A program made the position numbers and the translations under genes. 41,324 nt of DNA. Source: an uncultured Eubacteriales bacterium. GTDB taxonomy: Bacteria; Bacillota; Clostridia; Oscillospirales; Acutalibacteraceae. How positions within the stretch are numbered: position 1 is the stretch's first letter; every line of letters begins with the position of its first letter. The notes under the pieces were generated by a model, which was not told the DNA's origin, did no database searches, and worked only from the letters and a program-made list of their open reading frames with translations. Shown piece by piece: positions 25,180 through 32,679 of this stretch. The stretch spans positions 1-41,324 of the forward strand of contig ONAL01000012.1 of assembly GCA_900315785.1 (NCBI GenBank). The letters run 5' to 3'.

Positions 25180-27111
25180 TTAACCGTTCTCCTTTGTGTA
25201 GTCAAGAAGTCCGCCTGCGATAAGAATGTCTCTTGTTCTGTCGGTGAGCTCGCAAACTGTCTCGATTGTCTCGCCGTTTGTCTTGTTAACGAGAGTGATG
25301 TTCTCGCCTGTGGCAATCTCAGCCTTTACGTTCGGGAGCTCAAGCTGGTCGCCGAGCTTAATCTTGTCATAATCGTCTGCGTTCTTGAATGTGAGCGGAA
25401 TGATACCTGCGTTGATGAGGTTAGCGCGGTGGATTCTCGCGAAGCTCTTTACAAGCACAGCCTTAACGCCGAGGTAGAGGGGAGCGAGAGCCGCGTGCTC
25501 ACGTGAAGAGCCCTGACCGTAGTTTTCGCCGCCGACTACAACGCTTGAGCCGAGAGTCTTTGCTCTGTTCGGGAAATCCTTGTCGCAAACTGTGAAGCAG
25601 TGCTCGGAGATTTTCGGGATATTTGAACGCAGGGGAAGGATTTTCGCACCCGCGGGCATAATGTGGTCTGTTGTGATGTTATCGCCGACCTTGAGCGAGC
25701 AGGAAGCCTCGATGCTGTCAGAAAGCGGAGAGGTCTTGGGATAAGGCTTGATGTTGGGACCTCTGAGCACCTCAACGCTGTCCATCTCGTCAACGGAAGC
25801 GGGCTCGATAACCATATTATCGTTGATGAGGAACTTCTCGGGCATTTCGATTACAACGTCTGCGCCGAGAGTTGTCGGGTCTGTGAATACGCCTGTGAGC
25901 GCCGAAGCCGCGGCAGTCTCGGGAGATACAAGGTAAATCTGACCGTCAGCTGTGCCCGAACGACCCTCAAAGTTACGGTTAAAGGTTCTCAGCGAGATAC
26001 CGCCCGAGTTAGGCGACTGACCCATACCGATACAGGGACCGCACGCGCTCTCGAGAATTCTCGCGCCTGCCGCAATCATATCGCCCAGAGCGCCGTTTAA
26101 TGCGAGCATATTGAGAACCTGCTTGCTTCCGGGAGCAATTGCGAGGCTTACGCCGTCGGCAACAGTCTTGCCCTTGAGGATAGCCGCAACCTTCATCATA
26201 TCTCTGTAAGAGGAGTTTGTGCAGGAACCGATACAAACCTGGTCAATCTTCTTGCCCGAAAGCTCCTCGATTGACTTGATGTTGTCGGGAGAATGAGGAC
26301 AAGCCGCAAGAGGCTTGAGCTCGTCAAGGTTAATCTTGATAATCTCGTCGTACTCTGCGTCGTCGTCGGACTTGAGCTCTGTGTAATCCTCCTCACGTCC
26401 CTGAGCCTTTAAAAACTCGCGTGTGATTTCGTCGGAGGGGAAGATAGAGGTTGTCGCGCCGAGCTCTGCGCCCATATTTGTGATAGTAGCTCTCTCGGGA
26501 ACTGAAAGCGTCTTGACGCCTTCGCCCGCGTACTCTACAATCTTGCCTACGCCGCCCTTAACGGACATAATCTCAAGCACCTTGAGAATGATATCCTTAG
26601 CGGAAACCCAGGGTCTGAGCTTGCCTGTGAGCTCAACCTTAACCATTTTAGGCATTGTGATATAGTAAGCGCCGCCGCCCATAGCTACAGCTACGTCAAG
26701 TCCGCCTGCGCCGATTGCGAGCATACCGATGCCGCCGCCTGTGGGGGTGTGGCTGTCGGAGCCGATTAAGGTCTTGCCGGGCTTGCCGAAGCGTTCAAGG
26801 TGAACCTGATGACAGATACCGTTGCCGGGTCTTGAGAAGTAGATGCCGTGCCTCTTGCACACCGACTGTATAAAGCGGTGGTCGTCGGCATTCTCAAAGC
26901 CTGTCTGCAGGGTGTTGTGGTCTATGTAAGCTACGCTTTTCTCTGTCTTAACTCTCGGAACTCCGATAGCCTCGAACTCGAGATACGCCATAGTACCTGT
27001 TGCGTCCTGAGTGAGAGTCTGGTCAATTCTGAGACCAATGTCGCTGCCGACTGTCATTGTGCCGTCAACGATGTGCTCTTTAATAATCTTTTGAGCGATT
27101 GTTAAACCCAT
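25180..27111 (-). CDS. acn: Aconitate hydratase
   Basis: About 643 residues, the shorter LeuC-like/mitochondrial-type bacterial aconitase. It isomerises citrate to isocitrate using a [4Fe-4S] cluster; ligands are in CIGSCTNSSYRDM and SACGPCIGMGQ. Substrate-binding HTPTGGGIG and the swivel domain with GSSREHAALAP are intact. GGAGG lies 7 nt before the ATG at 27111; an upstream in-frame start is not needed. It is the first gene of the minus-strand operon acn-icd-rex-acyltransferase. Confidence 0.95.
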   Translation of the reverse strand: MGLTIAQKIIKEHIVDGTMTVGSDIGLRIDQTLTQDATGTMAYLEFEAIGVPRVKTEKSVAYIDHNTLQTGFENADDHRFIQSVCKRHGIYFSRPGNGICHQVHLERFGKPGKTLIGSDSHTPTGGGIGMLAIGAGGLDVAVAMGGGAYYITMPKMVKVELTGKLRPWVSAKDIILKVLEIMSVKGGVGKIVEYAGEGVKTLSVPERATITNMGAELGATTSIFPSDEITREFLKAQGREEDYTELKSDDDAEYDEIIKINLDELKPLAACPHSPDNIKSIEELSGKKIDQVCIGSCTNSSYRDMMKVAAILKGKTVADGVSLAIAPGSKQVLNMLALNGALGDMIAAGARILESACGPCIGMGQSPNSGGISLRTFNRNFEGRSGTADGQIYLVSPETAAASALTGVFTDPTTLGADVVIEMPEKFLINDNMVIEPASVDEMDSVEVLRGPNIKPYPKTSPLSDSIEASCSLKVGDNITTDHIMPAGAKILPLRSNIPKISEHCFTVCDKDFPNRAKTLGSSVVVGGENYGQGSSREHAALAPLYLGVKAVLVKSFARIHRANLINAGIIPLTFKNADDYDKIKLGDQLELPNVKAEIATGENITLVNKTNGETIETVCELTDRTRDILIAGGLLDYTKENG

Positions 27112-27157
27112 TTGATTACCTCCATAATACATTATTATATATAATCATACATTGTAT

Positions 27158-27186
27158 ATTGTACCACAATCAACCAATAAAGTAAA
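27158..27186 (-). promoter_or_regulatory. Probable promoter of the acn operon
   Basis: On the minus strand TTTACT (27181-27186), 17 bp, TACAAT (27158-27163). No clear TTGTTAA-N4-TTAACAA Rex box was seen here. Confidence 0.45.
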
Positions 27187-27187
27187 G

Positions 27188-27221
27188 CAAAAATTGCCCT
27201 GCCGCAAAAGGCAGAGCAATA
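27188..27221 (-). terminator. Terminator of the YczE-like gene
   Basis: On the minus strand ATTGCTCTGCC pairs with GGCAGGGCAAT (27210-27220 with 27193-27203, one mismatch or G-T pair), followed by TTTTTG. It lies just upstream of the acn promoter. Confidence 0.8.
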
Positions 27222-27228
27222 TAATTTC

Positions 27229-27879
27229 TTATTTTTCCATAAAGGAATTTAAAGGCTTGTCAAGCGGCTTTTTTATCAGATTTACTACAACTCCTGTCAG
27301 CAGTGCGGCTATGAGCGTACCCTCTCTGATACCGACAATTTTACCGAAGAATAACATCGAGAGCGCAGCCGCTGCCGCAACCCAGCAGATGTCAAAGGCA
27401 ATTTTTGTTTTGCCGAAGTCCTTATGAGCAGTATCCGAAATCGCTTTTACCAGTCCTTCGCCCGAATTATAGAGAATGTTCGCAATGACTGCCAGAGCAA
27501 TTCCGAATCCGAGCACCGCTACGCCCGCAAGCGTAAGCAGCATTCTGACAAAGTAATTCGGGACAGGTATGAACGAAACTATGTACAGACCGATGTCGCA
27601 GAACCAGCCGAATACGAACGACAGGGGAATCTGTAACAGCTGCAAGAGTTTAAAATTCTTTCTTAGAATTATAACCTGACCGAGCAGCATAAGGCAGTTT
27701 GTAACCGCCGACCAGAGCCCGAAAGATATAAAGTCAAACTTTATGCTCAGAACATTCGGCATAGACGAGATTGTCGATATACCGAGGTCGGCTCTTTTAG
27801 AGAACGCGATTCCCAGTCCCGAGAAGAAAAGCCCGATTACAAACAAAAGGAATCGCTTCGTAAACTCTTTTTTAGACAT
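27229..27879 (-). CDS. YczE/YitT-type integral membrane protein
   Basis: 216 residues with five to six hydrophobic segments. The start FVIGLFFSGLGIAFSKRADLGISTISSMPNVLS and later GFGIALAVIANILYNSGEGLVKAI match the YczE/YyaS/YitT membrane family, whose biochemical role is not established (YczE affects antibiotic production in Bacillus). RBS GGTGAT lies 5 nt before the ATG. It is a single gene with its own terminator, divergent from typA. Confidence 0.8.
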   Translation of the reverse strand: MSKKEFTKRFLLFVIGLFFSGLGIAFSKRADLGISTISSMPNVLSIKFDFISFGLWSAVTNCLMLLGQVIILRKNFKLLQLLQIPLSFVFGWFCDIGLYIVSFIPVPNYFVRMLLTLAGVAVLGFGIALAVIANILYNSGEGLVKAISDTAHKDFGKTKIAFDICWVAAAAALSMLFFGKIVGIREGTLIAALLTGVVVNLIKKPLDKPLNSFMEK

Positions 27880-27913
27880 TTTTTATCACCGCATTTATTT
27901 TACCACATAAAAG

Positions 27914-27942
27914 TTGAAATTTCTACATTAAAGTGATATAAT
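27914..27942 (+). promoter_or_regulatory. Promoter of typA
   Basis: TTGAAA (27914-27919), 17 bp, TATAAT (27937-27942), about 40 bp before the start codon. Confidence 0.7.
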
Positions 27943-27983
27943 AAACTGTTGTATATTTATTTGGTATATTTTAAGGTGATTTT

Positions 27984-29804
27984 ATGAGTAAAAGAGACAA
28001 TCTTCGCAACGTGGCAATTATTGCCCACGTAGACCACGGCAAGACAACCCTCGTTGACCAGCTTCTGAAGCAGAGCGGAATTTTCCGTGAGAACGAGGAA
28101 GTAAACGAACGCGTTATGGATTCGAACGACCTCGAGCGCGAGCGCGGAATTACAATCCTTTCCAAGAACACAGCCGTTATGTACAACGGCGTAAAGATTA
28201 ATATCGTGGATACCCCCGGACACGCCGACTTCGGCGGCGAGGTTGAGCGTATTCTTATGATGGTTGACGGCGTTGTGCTGCTCGTTGACGCGTTTGAAGG
28301 CTGTATGCCTCAGACCCGCTTCGTGCTCAAAAAGGCGCTCGGCCTAGGCAAAAAGCCCCTTGTTGTGCTCAACAAAATTGACCGTCCGGGAGCTCGTCCC
28401 GAGGAGGTTGTCGATGAGGTTCTCGACCTCTTTATTGAGCTCGGCGCTGATGACGACCAGCTCGAATTCCCCGTCGTATACGCGTCTGCGCGTGACGGCT
28501 TTGCGTCGACCGACCCAGATGTTCGTGAGGGCGATATGACGCCTCTCTTTGACGCTATTATCAACGAGATTCCCGCTCCTGAGGGTGACCCCGACGGCGG
28601 TTTACAGCTTCTGCTCTCCAACATCGATTATGACCGTTTTATCGGCAGAATCGGCGTAGGACGAGTTGAGCGCGGTACCGTCAAGAACGGTCAGCAGGCA
28701 GTGCTCTGTCACAGTGACGGCACGACGACAAACGTCAAGGTCTCAAAGCTTTACCAGTTTGAGGGCTTGAAGAGGGTAGAGAGCGAGAGCGCTTCCTTCG
28801 GTGACATCGTCTGCGTAAGCGGTATTGACGACATCAATATTGGTGAGACAATCTGCGACACCGAGAACATCGACCCGCTTCCGTTTGTCAAGATTGACGA
28901 GCCTACCGTTACAATGAACTTTATGGTAAACAACTCTCCCTTTGCGGGTCAGGACGGTAAGTATGTGACTTCACGAAATATCCGTGACAGACTCTTCAAG
29001 GAGATTGAGACAAATATCGCGCTCAGAGTTGAGGAAACCGACTCAGCCGACACCTTTAAGGTTTCGGGCAGAGGCGAGCTTCACCTCTCAATTCTGATTG
29101 AGACAATGCGCCGTGAGAACTACGAGTTCCAGGTTTCCCGTCCTCAGGTCATCACCAAGATGATTGACGGCGTGCTCTGCGAGCCGATTGAGTACCTTAT
29201 GATTGAGGTTCCCGAGACCTACGTCGGAGCGGTTATGGAGAAGCTCGGCTCAAGAAAGGCTGAGCTTGTAAATATGGGCACACGCCAGGGCGGCACAACT
29301 CACATCGAGTTCCGTATTCCGTCCAGAGGTCTTATGGGTTACCGTCCCGAATTCCTCACAGATACGAACGGCAACGGCATTATGAACCACGTCTTTGACT
29401 CCTACGAGCCGTTCAAGGGCGAGATTATCACACGTCACACAGGCTCTCTTGTAGCCTTTGAGACAGGCACCAGCGTAGCCTACGGACTGTTCCAGGTTCA
29501 GGACAGAGGAAGGCTCTTTATCGGTGCGGGCGTTCCCGTGTACGAGGGAATGATTGTCGGTTCCTCGCCTAAGTCCGAGGATATCACCGTCAATGTCTGC
29601 AAGAAGAAGCACATCACAAATACACGAGCTTCGGGCTCCGACGACGCCCTCAAGCTCACACCCCCGACGACACTCTCGCTTGAGCAGTGCCTTGAGTTTA
29701 TCGCCGACGACGAGCTCGTCGAGGTAACTCCCAACAACATCAGAATGAGAAAGATGATACTTTCCAAGGAACAGCGAATGAAGCAGCAGTTCAGGAAAAA
29801 ATAA
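27984..29804 (+). CDS. typA: Ribosome-associated GTPase TypA/BipA
   Basis: 606 residues. It is an EF-G-like translational GTPase that helps 50S ribosome assembly, often under stress. G motifs: [12 protein letters not shown] (G1), RGITI (G2), [14 protein letters not shown] (G3), [10 protein letters not shown] (G4) and the YASA segment (G5). EF-G-like domains 2, 3 and 5 follow, with the BipA-specific C-terminal domain ([11 protein letters not shown]...[11 protein letters not shown]). RBS AAGGTGAT precedes the ATG. An exonuclease gene follows 8 bp downstream. Confidence 0.97.
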   Translation: MSKRDNLRNVAIIAHVDHGKTTLVDQLLKQSGIFRENEEVNERVMDSNDLERERGITILSKNTAVMYNGVKINIVDTPGHADFGGEVERILMMVDGVVLLVDAFEGCMPQTRFVLKKALGLGKKPLVVLNKIDRPGARPEEVVDEVLDLFIELGADDDQLEFPVVYASARDGFASTDPDVREGDMTPLFDAIINEIPAPEGDPDGGLQLLLSNIDYDRFIGRIGVGRVERGTVKNGQQAVLCHSDGTTTNVKVSKLYQFEGLKRVESESASFGDIVCVSGIDDINIGETICDTENIDPLPFVKIDEPTVTMNFMVNNSPFAGQDGKYVTSRNIRDRLFKEIETNIALRVEETDSADTFKVSGRGELHLSILIETMRRENYEFQVSRPQVITKMIDGVLCEPIEYLMIEVPETYVGAVMEKLGSRKAELVNMGTRQGGTTHIEFRIPSRGLMGYRPEFLTDTNGNGIMNHVFDSYEPFKGEIITRHTGSLVAFETGTSVAYGLFQVQDRGRLFIGAGVPVYEGMIVGSSPKSEDITVNVCKKKHITNTRASGSDDALKLTPPTTLSLEQCLEFIADDELVEVTPNNIRMRKMILSKEQRMKQQFRKK

Positions 29805-29812
29805 GGAAGAAT

Positions 29813-30670
29813 ATGAACATAGTTATTTTGGATTTGGAGTGGAACGGTTCCTACAGCAAGAAGGTTCACCACTATGTCAACGAGATAATCGAGTTCGGCG
29901 CAGTCAAGGTTGACGAAAACCTGAATTTTCTCTCAGAGTTTTCTCTGCTTGTAAAGCCAGAAATCGGTCGCAAGCTCAGCTCTCACATCGCCGAGCTGAC
30001 TCACATCTCCAACGACGAGCTTTTCTCAAACGGCATAAGCTTCAGTGAAGCCTGCGAGCGTTTCGAAAGCTTTGCGTGCGACAGCGTAATCCTCACATGG
30101 GGAACCTCGGATATACTGACGCTTATGGATAATTTCCATTACTATACGGGTGACAGCTGCATACCGTTTCTCAAAAAATACTGCAATCTGCAGGAATACT
30201 GCGAGTACAGGCTCGGAGTTCATAACCCCGCGTCTCAGCTCGGACTAATGAATTGCGCCGAGCTAATCGGTATCAAGAGCGACGAGAATGAGCTTCACCG
30301 CGCCTCAACCGACGCGCAGCTCAGTCTCAGATGTCTCAAAAGCACGTTTGATAAGGACGCGTTTTGGGATTATGTGTTCGACGCGGACGACGAGTTCTAC
30401 CGCAAGATTACGTTCAAGAACAAGCAGATTACGGATATCAACAATCCGCTCGTGGACAAGTCCCAGCTCTATTTTATCTGTGACGACTGTCATATCAGAG
30501 CCGAGCAGCTAACGCATTTTAAGGTCAAGAACAAGAACTTTGTCGCAAGGTTCCGCTGTCCCAAGTGCCGAAAGATTTTTACGGGCAGAATCTCCGTCAG
30601 ACTCAAATTTGACGGGCTCTCAATCCAGAAAAAAATGTTGGTAAACGAACCGCCCAAGCTGGAAGATTAA
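29813..30670 (+). CDS. DnaQ/ERI-like 3'-5' exonuclease with C-terminal zinc ribbon
   Basis: 285 residues. The DEDDh exonuclease fold spans about 1-180: Asp7 and Glu9 in ILDLEWNG, a third acid in the SDILTLMD stretch and HRASTDAQ carrying the His and last Asp. Residues about 222-262 have two CxxC pairs (CDDC and CPKC) that suggest a zinc ribbon binding nucleic acid. It could trim RNA or DNA ends; the substrate is unknown. RBS AAGGAAG. It lies 8 bp after typA and is probably co-transcribed. Confidence 0.87.
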   Translation: MNIVILDLEWNGSYSKKVHHYVNEIIEFGAVKVDENLNFLSEFSLLVKPEIGRKLSSHIAELTHISNDELFSNGISFSEACERFESFACDSVILTWGTSDILTLMDNFHYYTGDSCIPFLKKYCNLQEYCEYRLGVHNPASQLGLMNCAELIGIKSDENELHRASTDAQLSLRCLKSTFDKDAFWDYVFDADDEFYRKITFKNKQITDINNPLVDKSQLYFICDDCHIRAEQLTHFKVKNKNFVARFRCPKCRKIFTGRISVRLKFDGLSIQKKMLVNEPPKLED

Positions 30671-30682
30671 TATAATAACACG

Positions 30683-30735
30683 AAGTCGAGAACAGAGCTT
30701 CCTTTGAAGGATGACTTTTGTTCCCGACTTTTTTT
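30683..30735 (+). terminator. Terminator after the exonuclease gene
   Basis: An outer stem AAGTCG-GAACA with TGTTC-CGACTT (30683-30694 and 30719-30730) encloses CTTC/GAAG, followed by TTTTTT. Confidence 0.8.
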
Positions 30736-30779
30736 GCACTCAGAACCAAAGTCCTGACAAGGGGACAGCTCCCTGAAAT

Positions 30780-30793
30780 CGAACAAATATTCT
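30780..30793 (+). promoter_or_regulatory. LexA (SOS) box 1
   Basis: CGAACAAATATTCT, one mismatch from the Firmicutes core GAAC-N4-GTTC. It lies just upstream of the -35 at 30802. Confidence 0.55.
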
Positions 30794-30801
30794 ATTTTCT
30801 A

Positions 30802-30830
30802 TTGATTTCGAACGAATGTTCTGCTATAAT
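30802..30830 (+). promoter_or_regulatory. SOS-type promoter of the two-gene unit
   Basis: TTGATT (30802-30807), 17 bp, TATAAT (30825-30830). A perfect LexA box fills the spacer. Confidence 0.75.
30809..30822 (+). promoter_or_regulatory. LexA (SOS) box 2
   Basis: CGAACGAATGTTCT matches the Bacillus/Clostridium LexA consensus CGAACNNNNGTTC and lies between the -35 and -10, where bound LexA would block RNA polymerase. The two boxes are 29 bp apart, about three helical turns. Confidence 0.75.
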
Positions 30831-30836
30831 TATTGT

Positions 30837-30866
30837 ACAAGCTTATTACGCCCCGAATAAACTTGT
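30837..30866 (+). other. Hairpin at the predicted 5' mRNA end
   Basis: ACAAGCTTATT (30837-30847) pairs with AATAAACTTGT (30856-30866), one C-A mismatch. The predicted transcription start is about 30837, so the stem would sit at the very 5' end and could stabilise the mRNA. It has no terminator T run. Confidence 0.45.
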
Positions 30867-30909
30867 AAAATAATTAATCGAACGAAGCGAAGCAAAAGGA
30901 AGGATGAAT

Positions 30910-31125
30910 ATGAATTATTTTACTTGGTCGCGGGAGTATTACCGTGACGCGGAAAAACTCTTAAAACACATCCGTAAGCTCGAGGAGGAGCTCAAAACCG
31001 CCAATAAGCTTAATCTTGAAGAAATCAACTCCACCATAGCGTCATACAGGTACATCTACTACGACGTACTAAACACCGCAAAGCTGCTCGAGGAACGGGC
31101 GAGAAAGGCGACAGATGCAGCATAA
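30910..31125 (+). CDS. Small helical protein of a LexA-box unit, unknown function
   Basis: 71 residues from the ATG at 30910, chosen because AAGGA lies about 9 nt before it (the ATG at 30904 abuts the RBS). The sequence is mostly helix-forming with coiled-coil-like spacing in residues 12-35 (RDAEKLLKHIRKLEEELKTA) and is rich in Lys and Glu. It is not a recognised family. The next gene overlaps its end by 11 bp, so the two proteins are translationally coupled and may act together. It is predicted to be induced by DNA damage. Confidence 0.75.
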   Translation: MNYFTWSREYYRDAEKLLKHIRKLEEELKTANKLNLEEINSTIASYRYIYYDVLNTAKLLEERARKATDAA

Positions 31126-31423
31126 AGTTATTACCTATAATAAGGAGCGTGATGACAGAGCGTCGCTCAACGCTTACAACAGCAAAGGAACGAACAAGCG
31201 CAATCTCAAACTTATGAAATCGCTGTTGTCAAGAGCGATTGCAGGCGAGCTCACCGAGCGCCAGCGCTATTGTCTTGTTGAGTATTATCTCAACGGCAAA
31301 AAAATGGTAGATATTGCCGATTCCCTCGGCTTGAATCCCTCAACGGTATCACGTCATATCAGCAGAGCTTCAATCCGCCTCAAGTCCATTGCAGGCTACT
31401 TTGACGGTTCTGAATATTATTGA
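31115..31423 (+). CDS. Sigma-70 region-4-like HTH DNA-binding protein
   Basis: 102 residues. The C-terminal half (about 47-95) reads like sigma region 4: LTERQRYCLVEYYLNGKKMVDIADSLGLNPSTVSRHISRASIRLK, with the helix-turn-helix VDIADSLGLNPSTVSRHI. The N-terminal 45 residues are basic and polar. It has no region 2, so it cannot be a complete sigma factor and is more likely a transcription regulator. AAAGGCG lies 5-6 nt upstream of its ATG, which is inside the previous gene. It sits behind two LexA boxes. Confidence 0.8.
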   Translation: MQHKVITYNKERDDRASLNAYNSKGTNKRNLKLMKSLLSRAIAGELTERQRYCLVEYYLNGKKMVDIADSLGLNPSTVSRHISRASIRLKSIAGYFDGSEYY

Positions 31424-31474
31424 AAAATTATATATTGAATATTTTTCCCAAAGTTGAATGTTTGAACGGGAAAG

Positions 31475-31506
31475 CTAAAGGGGAGCCTTTTCGGGCTCCC
31501 CTTTAG
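31475..31506. terminator. 13-bp perfect hairpin between convergent genes
   Basis: CTAAAGGGGAGCC (31475-31487) pairs exactly with GGCTCCCCTTTAG (31494-31506). The T tracts are short on both strands, yet its position suggests that it ends both flanking units. Confidence 0.6.
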
Positions 31507-31513
31507 TCATATA

Positions 31514-31720
31514 TCACAGTTCAAAATCTTCCTTTGAAAAATGCATCATACGCGCTTCGGCTTTCGGTATTCTGAGCGTCGGGTTGTAGATGAATTTTCT
31601 GCACTTGCCGTCCTTGATTTCACGCTTTTTTGTACAGCCGAAGTTGGTTTCCTCAGCGCTGAAATTATCGCAGTAGGCGCAGTTCGGCTCAACATTCGCC
31701 CCGAATAATTTGTATTTCAT
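31514..31720 (-). CDS. Small four-cysteine protein, unknown function
   Basis: 68 residues with four Cys: CAYC (14 and 17), Cys29 in FGCTKK and Cys40 in GKCRKF. The spacing suggests one zinc or iron-sulfur site. The tail is acidic. AAGGTGAT lies 3-4 nt before the ATG. It is divergent from pgeF and its promoter shares a -35 element with it. The function is not recognised, but the RBS, promoter and Cys pattern argue for a real gene. Confidence 0.7.
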   Translation of the reverse strand: MKYKLFGANVEPNCAYCDNFSAEETNFGCTKKREIKDGKCRKFIYNPTLRIPKAEARMMHFSKEDFEL

Positions 31721-31761
31721 ACTATCACCTTGCTTTCACATTTTGCATTTATTATATGGAT

Positions 31762-31790
31762 AGTATAACAAATATTAAATTATCTTGCAA
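31762..31790 (-). promoter_or_regulatory. Leftward promoter using a shared -35
   Basis: On the minus strand TTGCAA (31785-31790), 17 bp, TATACT (31762-31767), leading to the four-Cys gene. Confidence 0.6.
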
Positions 31791-31813
31791 GATTTTGAAC
31801 AATGGAATATAAT
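31785..31813 (+). promoter_or_regulatory. Rightward promoter using the same -35
   Basis: TTGCAA (31785-31790) is its own reverse complement. With a 17-bp spacer it pairs with TATAAT at 31808-31813 to drive pgeF, mirroring the leftward promoter exactly. Confidence 0.6.
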
Positions 31814-31830
31814 AATAAACGGTGATTATT

Positions 31831-32658
31831 TTGATAAACAGTAAAACTATGACATTAAAAAACGAGAATACGGTACCGTATTTGGTATATAATTCTCTTG
31901 AAGAAATAAATTTCATTAAACACGGCTTTTCAACACGTCTCGGCGGAGTCAGCGAGGGCATCTTCTCCACAATGAATATGGCGTTCAACCGCGGCGACAA
32001 TCCCGACAGCGTTACCGAAAACTACCGCAGGCTTTGCGGCTCGGTCGGACTTGATTTCGAAAGCCTTACAGCCTCGGCTCAGGACCATCACACCTTTGTC
32101 CGAAAGGTTACTAAAGCCGACAGAGGTGTAGGCATTTACCGTCCGCGCGATATGCAGAGCGTTGACGCTCTTATCACAAACGAGAGGGGAGTAACTCTTG
32201 TAACCTACTATGCCGACTGCACGCCGCTTTTCTTTGTCGATACCAAGAATAAGGCTATCGGTCTGGCTCACGCGGGCTGGCGCGGCACCGTAGGCAGAAT
32301 CGGTCAGAAGGTGGTCGAAAAAATGACCGCGGAGTTCGGCACAAATCCCGAGGATTTAGTCTGCGCCGTAGGACCCGCGATTTCCAAGTGCTGCTACGAG
32401 GTGGACAAGACCTGCGCCGACGAGTTCTACGCTCTTACCGATTTGGATAATTCCACGTTTATTTTTCCGAAAGAGAATAATAAGTTTATGCTCGATTTGC
32501 TCGAGACCAACCGCCAGATACTCGTAAAGGCAGGCGTAAAGGCAGAGAACATCACGCTTTCCGACCTCTGCACGCGCTGCAACAGCGACCTGCTCTGGTC
32601 GCACAGGGCTACAAACGGACAGCGCGGCACAATGTGCGCCGTGATGTGTCTGAAATGA
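31831..32658 (+). CDS. pgeF: Peptidoglycan editing factor PgeF (YfiH family)
   Basis: About 275 residues. PgeF-type enzymes (the former multicopper oxidase-like family) have a metal site and are linked to removal of misincorporated amino acids from peptidoglycan precursors; purine nucleosidase activities are also reported for the family. Family stretches: HGFSTRLGGVSEG, QDHHTFV, YADCTPLFFVD, AHAGWRGT and GPAISKCCYEV. The C-terminal CTRC lies in the LSDLCTRCNSDLLWSHR block. The TTG start at 31831 is preferred because GGTGAT lies upstream with spacing similar to that of typA; GTG 31822 and ATG 31849 are alternatives. Confidence 0.93.
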   Translation: MINSKTMTLKNENTVPYLVYNSLEEINFIKHGFSTRLGGVSEGIFSTMNMAFNRGDNPDSVTENYRRLCGSVGLDFESLTASAQDHHTFVRKVTKADRGVGIYRPRDMQSVDALITNERGVTLVTYYADCTPLFFVDTKNKAIGLAHAGWRGTVGRIGQKVVEKMTAEFGTNPEDLVCAVGPAISKCCYEVDKTCADEFYALTDLDNSTFIFPKENNKFMLDLLETNRQILVKAGVKAENITLSDLCTRCNSDLLWSHRATNGQRGTMCAVMCLK

Positions 32659-32679
32659 TTGGTTTCCAAAGGAAGTAAT

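Noticed and set aside
27133-27228. Possible Rex operator upstream of acn
   Set aside because: Only weak partial matches to TTGTTAA-N4-TTAACAA were visible, so no site is claimed.
30879-30890. Third LexA-like half site (CGAACGAAG)
   Set aside because: Only one half matches; no GTTC follows at the required distance.
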